Shown piece after piece: positions 13,046 to 22,740 of a stretch of DNA of 64,000 nt (positions are counted from its first letter, which is position 1; every line of letters starts with the position of its first letter). The notes beneath the pieces were generated by a model, which did no database searches, was not told the origin of the DNA, and worked only from the letters and a program-made list of their open reading frames with translations. The translations under genes and the position numbers were made by a program. The DNA comes from Bactrocera neohumeralis. Its lineage: Eukaryota; Arthropoda; Insecta; Diptera; Tephritidae. The stretch is from positions 49,112,264 to 49,176,263 of the forward strand of contig NC_065923.1 of NCBI RefSeq assembly GCF_024586455.1. Direction: 5' to 3'.

Positions 13046-13540
13046 ATAAAGGTCTTTCTCGGGGTATAAGAACTCTACTTTCTCTCTTTAGAAAACCCCA
13101 CAAGTCCCTCATTATTCCCGCCTGCTTTATGATGCGGAGGCGTGGACAATGACAATTTCTTATTAGTCATTCTAAGTGTTTCTAAACAAATGATTTGCTG
13201 AAAATTTATAGACCTTTGCGCATTGGCAGCAGCAAAAACCGAATTCGGTGAAAAGATGGGCTGTACGAAATATACTGCGATATTGTAATTGTTCAACGAA
13301 TTAAGGGACAACGGGTACGCTAGCTAGGTCATATTGTTAAGATGGACGAAAAAACTCCAGCTTCGAAGGTTTGCGATGCAGTAGGAAGCTGAAAATCTCC
13401 TGTCCATTCGAGAGATAAGATGGAGACGGTCCTGGCTGCAGTTGGTATTTCTAATCAAAAAAGAACAGACTGGCGCGCTGTTGTTAACTTGGCTATAATG
13501 GCGTAAACGGCGTATACTATATGTCAATAAAAAAGGAGTA
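13046..13540 (+). mobile_element. RTE-like retrotransposon copy B (3' fragment)
   Basis: Starts at the tail of copy A in the same orientation. It covers the last part of the coding region: 'acaagtccctcattattccc', then 'cctttgcgcattggcagc', then the 'gctaggtcatattgttaagatgga' block (equivalent to WLGHVVRMDE), and ends in GTCAATAAAAAAGGAG. Several small deletions and substitutions. The head-to-tail arrangement with copy A suggests insertion into or next to the older tail. Confidence 0.75.
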
Positions 13541-13545
13541 AGTGA

Positions 13546-16439
13546 AGAAGTCTATGTTTTATAGTATGATTATGTATTGCGTTCCATTATGTTCGTATGT
13601 AAGTACATATTTATACAATATCTTCCTGGTTGCCCACCCACACAGCTGAAGGCTTACAACCCTTTCAATGAATCTACTTCGCCAAGTGGCTGACGTTGCA
13701 ACTTCTGCCACGGTATTCAGCAGCTCCTTCATAGCCAGCACTAATACACACAAATCTGTTTGTTTGTAGGTGTGTTTATTAATTTTACATCATTACCGAT
13801 TTTGTTGTCATTGTGCTTGTTTTCATTTGATCGGTGCTTTATTTACACGCGACACTCGAAAGCAACCGAAAAATGCCAACACCAACGACCGCGTATGCAC
13901 TGTTTCAGCACCAAAACAAAATAAACAGTTCTAACCCTGCCGGCGATTGTGCGTTGAAGCAAAATGTCAAAAGTGGCAGCGTCTGTGGCGATTGCATGAG
14001 TGCAAGTGGCAGCGGCTCGAACGACCACTTGATTCGGCCCGCCCGCCGGTGTGTGCCACTTAAGGCGCCGTTCTGTTGCATTGATCACGATGGTTGCTGC
14101 TGCTGCTGTTGCTGCTGTGGAGACTGCCAGAACAGCAAACGCAGCTCTCTTGAAGGCACTTATTGCCGCCGACGACTACCGCTTGATGACTCAATGTTTG
14201 CGGCATGTAACTCCATATTTTCATAATGACTAATGCCTTTCGGTCCAACACTTTGTGGCACTTACTCGCTCAACATTTGTTTACAAATTCAACAATGCGC
14301 CGAAGTTGCCGGGCTCGTTCTGCTGCTTGGCCGCAGCCGAAAGATTTTCGCTAGTGTCTTTCATAAAACTTCATTATTGGAATCTCTTTAATTTCACTTA
14401 ATAAACCCGATCAGCTGTTTACCTCCTTGCATGCAGTGATTGACCATGCTTGGCTGCCTACTTCGTCGCATTGAAGTGTTGCAGATGACCGAGGTAATTT
14501 TACCACTGCAATGACTCGCAACTTTCAAGGAGGAGCTATAAGCAATCTGAATACTACAGTGCCAACATGAATGAATCGCGATCGGATTGAAGGAGGCTAA
14601 AGCATTCATTCAAAAATTGCTCCCCAGTGCATACACGTGTGTACATTTAATCTTCTGCTGTTAAGTAAGTAAGTGTGTATTGTTGAAAACCGACCAAACA
14701 GCTTGGCAACCGTTAAATTGTGGGCGCCATCAAGTCAGAGAATAACAACAAGACTTAGCCGATGGTACACGCACCGCCGAATGCATCACTTCACTTTGAC
14801 GCTTTACAATGCTCGCGACTGCAATTAGGTACGTGCTGGCATTAATCCGCTACCGAAATTGGCAACAGTGGCAACAGTTGAACGTTATGTTGTTTTTCTC
14901 ATCACTGTATCGTTGTTGGTGTGCTAATTGACAACGAGGACAAATTTACTTTAATATGTTGCTTCGTTGGTTGCAACTTAATCCAGACGCCTAAACTCAC
15001 AGACATGCAGCACAAATTCCAATTGCAAAGTGAAATCGTTGCCTACAAGCGTCAGGCATCTCAGGCTTTGTCTACCGTTTCGAGCATCGCTTCATTATCA
15101 GTTCCGATGCCTTCACCTGCCTTCGTGAATTTGATGTGACAACATGCTCGCTCGGCATTACACCACATCCGGCGCTCAGCGTTCTTCTCCCGTTTTTGCT
15201 TGAGCGCTGATGTCTTGTCGCCTTGTCTGTTGGTCATCTGGTCGCCGTGTTGCATGTCGCCAACGTGTACGTGGCTATGCTGAGTATTCCATATAAAATA
15301 ATTAATGAATGTCACAGCAAATTTTTTGAATTGCTGCATGAGGTACGCAGGCAACACGCGCAACATCGCGTTCAGCCAGGCAATACTTGGAGTCCAAACC
15401 GTCTTGATCTATTAAAATCGTCAGCTTAATACTTTTATGAACATATTTTATAGCTGTCAAAAGAATTTTTAGTCAAAAAACGAATAAAATATTAAATATT
15501 TTCAGAACGGGAAGTGCGCTTCCCGTGCTGAAGATTGAAGTAGTGCACAATATTGCAGAAGTGCTACTTGAAATTACTTAATTCCAAGCGATTTACTCAG
15601 GTACTTTTACAATGCGCTCCAAACATTTGAAGACAATTGCCGAGCAGCATAATTTTTTATCAATTTACAGCAATAAAAAATAATGGAAATGGCTTTTGTG
15701 TGTGGAAATAAAATTTTGTATTAAAATTTAAGCAAAATACACCTCAGTACATTTATTATAACCAAGAGTTGGATATATTTTGAAAGGGTTATAAGTAAAG
15801 ACTAGCTCAAAAATGGTTAGAAATATTACTAAAACGAAGTAATTCCCTTTCATAAAGAATTAAGAACCCGATAAGTGGTGGTGCTATTTACCAGAGATAA
15901 GCCTTGGAAAGTATTTTTGAGGATAAGGAGGAGCCAATTGTTTACTTACGAAGGTAACCGCACCAAAAGGCGAACTAGAAAACTATACATTGTATTGTTG
16001 CGAACAAGCTGTAAATATATAGATAAATAGATGAGAATTGCACCCTGACCTAAGATATGTTGTGCCCTGTAGTTATATAAGTTAAATACAAACTCTTACC
16101 TGGACAAGACCGCCCACAAAGGGTCTTTAAATTTTTGGACGTAGTAGAATTTTCGAAATTGGGAGTTTGGGAATAAAATACCACTGGTTATTAAATTTCA
16201 TTGTGATATCTCAAAAAGTGACGAAAAAATTTTATAATTCCTGAAAGTTAAATTTCGTTTTGAAAATCAATGGCTCGCAATCGGTTTTAGTCCAATAGTT
16301 TCTTAGGCAAAAATTATCTTTTTAATAATTTCTGTTTACGCGATTTTTCGTTTTTAAGCTCCTCTTATAAATCGACCAGCTGTGGTGAACATAAACATTG
16401 TATCTTCTTTTCAGTCCTGTGGCTGGACAAATAGTTAAG
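13546..16439. other. Single-copy-looking region, no supported gene
   Basis: GC-richer than its surroundings at about 13830-15430. It contains a GCT run at 14092-14118 that gives poly-Cys in a 130-codon plus-strand ORF (13834-14226), but overlapping ORFs on both strands and no recognisable domain argue against coding. Could be intronic or intergenic host DNA. Confidence 0.4.
14092..14118. repeat. Imperfect (GCT)n repeat
   Basis: GCT triplets interrupted once by GTT. Common in dipteran DNA in both coding and non-coding settings. Confidence 0.85.
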
Positions 16440-17763
16440 CGTAAAACGTACATGAGAACGAAGTTTTTGGCAAGCTAGCCGACAGGGGTAATGCTCGAAA
16501 TTTGTACGAAAAGATGTGACGTCACCAGCGGAGCATAGTCTTGTAGAACCTCCACAGCATACTAAAATTATGGAGGCAATACTTCTCCAGTCTACTAAAT
16601 GGCAGTGAAAACTTAACACCATAGCATGGTGAACCCAATCGCCCTATCTTTGACGATAGAGCAGACGTTCCATTGCCCGACCATGAAGAAGTTGGAAAGG
16701 CAATTACCCGTCTGAAGAACAACAAAGCGCCGGGGGTCGTTGGATTGCAAGCCGAGGTATGCAAATACGGGGACGAAGAACTATAAAGGAGCATGCTTTG
16801 TAGACTATGGTCCGACGACAGCAGGCTGTAGGCGTGGAAAATCAACAACCGACCAGATATTCACCATGCGCCAAATATTGAAAAGACCGGCGAAAAGAGA
16901 AACGACACACATCATCTCTTCGTCGATTTCAAAGCTGCTTTTGACAGCCCGAAAAGAAGCTGCTTTAAAACCGCTTATGTCTGAATTTAGTATCCCCGAA
17001 AAACTAATACGGCTGTGTAAACTGACATTGAGCAATATCAAAAGCTCCGTCAGGATCGGAACGGACCTCCTGAGGACCTGCCAAAGAACGAGGACAATAC
17101 GAATATATTATGTCATCAAACAAACAGTCGTCGCGTTCGCGACTTGGCTCCCACATCATTGTTGACTGTCATAACTTCGAAGTAGTAGATAATTTTTTAT
17201 ATCTGTCTGGATCCAGCATTAACTGCAACAATAATGTCAGCCTCGAAATCCGACGCAGAATAACTCTTGCTAACGATTGCTTCTTCTGACTGAGTAGACA
17301 ATTGAGAAGTAAAGTCTTCTCTCGACGAACAAATACCAAACTGTACAAGCCACGCATCATTCCGGTCCTGCTATATGGTGCAGAAGTATGGCCGATGACA
17401 ACATCTGATAAGTCGGCGTTACGCATTTTCGAGAGAAAGGTTCTGCCGTAGTTGTATGTTCCTTGAGCATTGGCACGGGTAATACCGCAGTCGATGGAAC
17501 GATGAGCTGTAAGAGACATACGACGACGTTGACATAGTTCAGTGAATTAAGAGACGTCGGCTACACTGTCTAGGTCATGTCGTCCGAATGGATGAAAACA
17601 CACCAGCTCAGTACACACCGGGGTAAGAAGAAGACCAGGTGGAGAAGGACCTGACTGCACTTGGAATCTCCAATTGGCGTCAAATAGTGAAAAGGAAGAA
17701 CCCCTGGCGCGCTGTTGTAAACTCGACCGCGTAAGCGGTGTTTACGCCAATAGAAAAGAAAAA
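16440..17763 (+). mobile_element. RTE-like retrotransposon copy C, internally deleted
   Basis: Starts in the linker (equivalent to KLADRGNARK), passes 'ccattgcccgaccatgaagaagtt' and 'ctgaagaacaacaaagcg', then skips about 290 bp near 16810 straight to the GKSTTDQIFTMRQIL block. It keeps motif A (VDFKAAFDS-like, 16915-16960). Near 17080 it skips a further 270 bp or so, losing RT motifs B and C (YADD). It resumes at the NFVYL block and ends at 'gcggtgtttacgccaatagaaaagaaaaag'. Stops and frameshifts throughout; non-functional. Confidence 0.85.
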
Positions 17764-17765
17764 GT

Positions 17766-19671
17766 TTTACATTTTAGACCAGTTTAAGCATTGTGAATGA
17801 ATTCTTCAAGCGTCTGCGGCTTACTGGCATTGAGATTTTTAACTTTGAAGTCGTATATTAATAATAAAATGACTACAACGTCAATATTCTAAGACTGTGT
17901 ACACAGATGAAGAATTTTCTTATCCTAACTTGTAGTTTATAGGGTCGGGGCCATGAGGGCCGAATAGTTTGGTCTGTACTTTTGTTTATACCAGTTCGTT
18001 ACTACGTAATCGAAATGTATTTTCGTTTTGAAATTTTGATCTCCATCAGCGAGTTTTTCTTTAGTCTAATATCCAAGTATGGAACATATAATAGAATTGT
18101 TCTAGAATATTGGGAATAAATATAAAAATTAGCCCATGGAAAATATTTTTGTGAACTGCTGAAATGAAGTGTTCAAGAATTTGAGAATATGATATGAAAC
18201 GGCACGCAGAAAGGTATCTGATAATGAGCCACTGTAAGTTTCGAGTGTAAACCTAGACTAAGTTTATCAATTATTCGCATCAGAAAGAATATGCGTGCTT
18301 AGAATATATGTATGTAAACACATATGTGTATATTTTGAATGTAATCTTATATGTATACATATATAGTATGTATGTATTATTGGGTAGACGCAAATATGTG
18401 TGCCACGACCAGTTGCATGTGTTTGCGCATTTGCAGTTGTCAGAACAGGGCTATGTATACTCACGCGCTCCCGGGCTGTGGACAACATACGCTTAGGCAC
18501 GCTACGCAATCCGACGAAGAAGTTTTAAATCAGTCATCGAAGCTATAGCGATTGGTTGCATGGCTATGAGCCTAGGATGATGGCTACTGGTGAATATCGT
18601 CTGTCAGCATAGCTGGCATATTTGGCGTCATTATTAAGTGAAACTGATGGATGACGATGCGACGAATGTTGGCAACAGCCAGCGACGTGTCTTCCACTCC
18701 CCAGCTGCCAATGGCAAATCGAATGCACGAGGCCATGTCGCAGGCAATAGCAAGTCATTGTAACAATACCTCTTGCTGTCCACGCCCGAACATATTATTT
18801 GCACATATGTATGTATGTACACAGCATAAGCAAACATATAAAGGCGTAAGGTTTCCTTTTTCTTGGATAGTGCTGGGAAAAAATAATTTCGAAGCCATCT
18901 TTGGTATGCAGCAAATGGCAGTGGGTAAGATCGTGAAAGAATTTGCGTGTCGTATGGACATTGTGACACATTAGTGGCAGCTAGGGCTTTTTGGCTTTAA
19001 CTGACACTTGCGGGTCTTCACCGTCGCGTGGATAAAAAACAACTATTAGAATGCACTTGCAATGTATGATTGTGAAAATGTGTCTGTCTGCCTCTGTAAC
19101 TCAGTGGCTGTCGCAGTTATTGCGATGGTATAGCCATCAAATGGCTACGCACTTTATGCATCCAGCCTACTCTTAAAGGCAAGTGAGACTCCGACACGAT
19201 AATGTCAGCCAACTATGGGTTGTGAAACACGCATTGTTTATGCGTTTATCAAATATGTTAGACATTCTGTTTGAGCGCTAGCCATGCTGTCAAGCTTCCT
19301 TTTCGTAAGATCAGCTTGAGCATCAGGCCTTGCATCGTGACGTAGAATGTTGTCCTGTATGACTCGTTTACAACAATGTAGCAGGGTTAAGTGATAAAAT
19401 TCTTTGTCTCAAAAGCAGCCGAAGTCAGCGATCTTGATTGCATCAAAGTTAGTTTTTAATGTGAATGAAAAGGCCACAATTGATTATTAATTAGCTTTAT
19501 AACCTATGTTAGACAATTTTGAATATATTTTTGCAATTTGTAGTTTTCTTACTTCTACATTGTATATCTTTTTAGCATATCAAGTTAGATGAATAGATTA
19601 GATATACTGAATCTTGCTGTTCTAGTTCAGGCCGTTGTAAAAATTAAACTTGAACACATTTTTAATAAAAA
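17766..19671. other. No gene recognised
   Basis: About 1.9 kb. ACATATGTATGT-type microsatellites at about 18300-18370 and 18805-18825. ORFs at 18267-18974 overlap on both strands with no recognisable domain. Confidence 0.4.
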
Positions 19672-21183
19672 TTCCTACATTTCTTCTTCTTCTTAATTGG
19701 CGTAGACACCGCTTACGCGATTATAGCCGAGTTAACAACAGCGCGCCAGTCGTTTCTCCTTTTCGCTACGTGGCGCCAATTGGATATTCCAAGCGTAGCC
19801 AGGTCCTTCTCCACTTGGTCCTTCCAACGGAGTGGAGGTCTTCCTCTTCCTCTGCTTCCTCCGGCGGGTACAGCGTCGAATACTTTCAGAGCTGGAGTGT
19901 TTTCGTCCATTCGGACAACATGACCTAGCCAGCGTAGCCGCTGTCTTTTAATTCGCTGAACTATGTCAATGTCGTCGTATATCTCGTACAGCTCATCGTT
20001 CCATCGAATGCGATATTCGCCGTGGCCAACGCGCAAAGGACCATAAATCTTTCGCAGAACTTTTCTCTCGAAAACTCGCAACGTCGACTCATCAGTTGTT
20101 GACATCGTCCAAGCCTCTGCACCATATAGCAGGACGGGAATTATGAGCGACTTATAGAGTTTGGCTTTTGTTCGTCGAGAGAGGACTTTACTTTTCAATT
20201 GCCTACTGAGTCCGAAGTAGCACCTGTTGGCAAGAGCAATCCTGCGTTGGATTTCCAGGCTGACATTGTTGGTGGTGTTAATACTGGTTCCTAAATAGAC
20301 GAAATTATCTACAACTTCAAAGTTATGACTGTCAACAGTGACGTGAGTGCCAAGTCGCGAGTGCGACGACTGTTTGTTTGATGACAGGAGATATTTCGTC
20401 TTGCCCTCGTTCACTACCAGACCCATTTGTTTTGCTTCCTTGTCTAGTCTGGAGAAAGCAGAACTAACGGCGCGGGTGTTAAGACCGATGATATCAATAT
20501 CATCAGCATACGCCAGCAGCTGTACACTCTTATAAAAGATGGTACCTTCTCTACTAAGTTCTGCAGCTCGAACTATTTTCTCCAGAAGCAGGTTGAAAAA
20601 GTCACACGATAGGGAATCGCCTTGTCTGAAACCTCGTTTGGTATCGAACGGCTCGAAGAGGTCCTTCCCGATTCTGACGGAGCTCTTCGTGTTGCTCAAC
20701 GTCAGTTTACACAGCCGTATTAGTTTTGCGGGGATACCAAATTCAGACATCGCGGCATAGAGGCAGTTCCTTTTCGTGCTGTCGAAAGCAGCTTTGAAAT
20801 CGACGAAGAGGTGGTGTGTGTCGATTCTCCTTTCACGGGTCTTTTCCAAGATTTGGCGCATGGTGAATATCTGGTCGGTTGTTGATTTTCCAGGTCTAAA
20901 GCCACACTGATAAGGTCCAATCAGTTTGTTGACGGTGGGCTTTAATCTTTCACACAATACGCTCGATAAAACCTTATATGCGATGTTGAGGAGGCTAATC
21001 TCACGGTAGTTGGCGCAGATTGTGGGGTCTCCTTTTTTATGGATTGGGCATAGAACACTTAAATTCCAATCGTTGGGCATGCTTTCGTCCGACCATATTT
21101 TACAAAGAAGCTGATGCATGCTCCTTATCAGTTCTTCGCCGCCGTGTTTGAATAGCTCGGCGGCGAAGAACTTCCTATATTTC
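19672..21183 (-). mobile_element. RTE-like retrotransposon copy D with target-site duplication
   Basis: Young-looking, 5'-truncated insertion. The element body is 19684-21171 on the minus strand. It is bounded by 12-bp direct repeats, TTCCTACATTTC at 19672-19683 and TTCCTATATTTC at 21172-21183 (one mismatch). The 3' end is 'gcggtgtctacgccaatt' followed by an AAG-repeat tail, as expected for RTE-type target-primed insertion. The 5' end lies in the region just upstream of the RT fingers, so endonuclease is absent. The extreme 5' end carries a 13-14 nt segment that is the inverse of sequence 16 nt downstream (see findings). It contains the only long open RT frame in the window. Confidence 0.9.
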
Positions 21184-21185
21184 AT
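19713..21185 (-). CDS. Reverse transcriptase ORF of RTE-like element (5'-truncated, open for 490 codons)
   Basis: RNA-directed DNA polymerase of a non-LTR retrotransposon. Visible blocks: fingers LCPIHKKGDPTICANY (45-60); GFRPGKSTTDQIFTMRQIL (95-113); motif A FVDFKAAFDS (127-136, catalytic Asp129); motif B RGFRQGDSLS (184-193); motif C YADDIDIIG (226-234, catalytic Asp228 and Asp229); GLVVNEGKTKYLL (255-267); NFVYLGTSIN (294-303); C-terminal LRWLGHVVRMDENTP (417-431). There is no RNase H, consistent with RTE. The N-terminal APE endonuclease (several hundred residues) is missing, and the first Met lies in flanking DNA beyond the truncation, so the listed start is not the native one. All catalytic Asp are present. 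Residue 62 is Glu where copies E and F read Gly (NYRGISLL), a change in a conserved block that may impair it. A translated product from this locus is unproven. Confidence 0.9.
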   Translation of the reverse strand: MKYRKFFAAELFKHGGEELIRSMHQLLCKIWSDESMPNDWNLSVLCPIHKKGDPTICANYREISLLNIAYKVLSSVLCERLKPTVNKLIGPYQCGFRPGKSTTDQIFTMRQILEKTRERRIDTHHLFVDFKAAFDSTKRNCLYAAMSEFGIPAKLIRLCKLTLSNTKSSVRIGKDLFEPFDTKRGFRQGDSLSCDFFNLLLEKIVRAAELSREGTIFYKSVQLLAYADDIDIIGLNTRAVSSAFSRLDKEAKQMGLVVNEGKTKYLLSSNKQSSHSRLGTHVTVDSHNFEVVDNFVYLGTSINTTNNVSLEIQRRIALANRCYFGLSRQLKSKVLSRRTKAKLYKSLIIPVLLYGAEAWTMSTTDESTLRVFERKVLRKIYGPLRVGHGEYRIRWNDELYEIYDDIDIVQRIKRQRLRWLGHVVRMDENTPALKVFDAVPAGGSRGRGRPPLRWKDQVEKDLATLGISNWRHVAKRRNDWRAVVNSAIIA

Positions 21186-21472
21186 GATGCATATAAACGA
21201 GTAATATATATGTACACAATTTTTTCATCTGTAAAAATTATACTTTCATAATACTCAGATAGCCGTAGACCGCGTGCCACTGAAGAAGACGTTTGTATCT
21301 GTTGAACCTAATCTACTTCAAACGCTTTGTCAGAATATGATCAGCTGATCGACGACAATATTATACGTGGGCTTAAAATAACTATTTTATCTTTAAAATT
21401 GTCCGATATATATTTATGGTATAAAGACAACCGGAAAATTGAAATTCTCCGACCAGAATCGAAGCAGAATCG
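21184..21472. other. Spacer, no gene recognised
   Basis: Short AT-rich spacer between the RTE copy and a LINE remnant; nothing recognised. Confidence 0.4.
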
Positions 21473-22740
21473 ATGTTAGAAAAAACCCTGGGAAGAACCC
21501 CTGGGAATACAAACTGGGATCTCTATAGGCAGATACTATTAAGTAAGAGACTTAGCCCTTTCGTGTATAACTCACATGAAGAGCTTGAAAAGAAAGTAAT
21601 TGTATTTACGAAAGCCTTAAATACAGACCTTCATTCCACATGTCTTACGCTGCGACTCAAGCACAAAATGATGGAACAAGGAGCTTGGATCCTGTAGGTA
21701 CAAAACACGGGAATGCTTGAACAGAGCCGATCTAGCAGTAAGCGAGGACTGTTAGAACGGATATAAAGATCTTCTAAGGGACTGCAAGAAGTTGTTGCGC
21801 AGGACAAAGCGAGAATCTTAAAAAAAATCTTTTAGAGTGGATTTGAAAAGACCCACGATATGGTGAGACTGCGGAAATTATAATCCAAAAGCCACGCCTC
21901 GCCAGGTCATATTCACAAAAGTAGCGGAGAGTGGACGGACAACAGCCAGGAGATGGCCTCTAGTACACCAGTAAGCAATTCCAGAGTCTACATCTACGTA
22001 GACAGCCAAGCAGCAATCCAGGCAGAAACCTCATATCCCATATCAGCCAGAAGTGTCTTGGGAGTAGAAAGTGTTGCCATAAATAAGCAACTTCACTTTT
22101 GCTGAATGCTAGGCCACAAAGGCATCGAGTGCAATGAAAAAGTGAACGAGATTGCCAAGAATGGTGTAAGGCTAACACCCGAAAACGTAATCAACATTGG
22201 GAAACTCATGCATTGTCTATACGACAATCTGGACAGAAGCAAGGTAAATAAAATCAAAACACGATAGAACGAGCTACATGGGTGCAAGACTTCAAAAGTT
22301 ATGTGCAAAACGGTAGATCAGAAGTACACAAAATTCATATAAGCACTCGATAGAAGGGACTGTAGGAACATGATCGGAATACTAACTGTTCCTGTCTGGT
22401 GGCGGCACACGCGTGCAGAATGGGACTGACAGATTGAGAAGACTGCAAGACATGTCTAGAGTAGACCACCAGAGAAATAATGAATCATCTCTTGTGCACT
22501 TGTCCCGTCTTGGCAAGACTATGCTGTAAGCATCTAGCGTCACGGCATGATGCACTGGTGCATTTATCGAAAGTGAGGCCAAAGTATGTTAAAGTTCGCG
22601 CAGGCATCCTAAATAACGACTACTCCTCTTGGACACAGCAACTGAACTCCATCTGGTATCGCAAAGGACCAAAACTAGTCTATGCATGACTCATTGGTCA
22701 GACTAACCTAACTGAACGTAACCTAACTTAACCTGTGTTA
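21473..22740 (+). mobile_element. LINE remnant: endonuclease-RT linker joined to RNase H and C-terminus
   Basis: 21490-21690 reads TPGNTNWDLYRQILLSK and then LKHKMMEQGAWIL, the stretch after the endonuclease in jockey/I-type elements. 21720-21830 gives LLRDCKKLLRRTKRES, the basic linker before RT. The whole RT domain is then missing. 21985 onward gives SRVYIYVDSQAAIQA, LGHKGIECNEKVNEIAKNG (the RNase H core and its H-G motif) and, near 22480-22690, NHLLCTCPVLARL, the C-terminal cysteine region. It ends at WYRKGPKLVYA then stop, and a 3' tail with AACCTAA-like units at 22704-22734. Several stops. A large internal deletion of RT is the main defect. Confidence 0.75.

Noticed and set aside
13834..14226. 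130-codon plus-strand ORF with a poly-Cys run
   Set aside because: The Cys run is just a GCT repeat in frame; overlapping ORFs occur on both strands and no domain is recognisable.
20347..20920. Several ORFs opposite or out of frame with the reverse transcriptase
   Set aside because: Shadows of the coding frame; they do not match any family.
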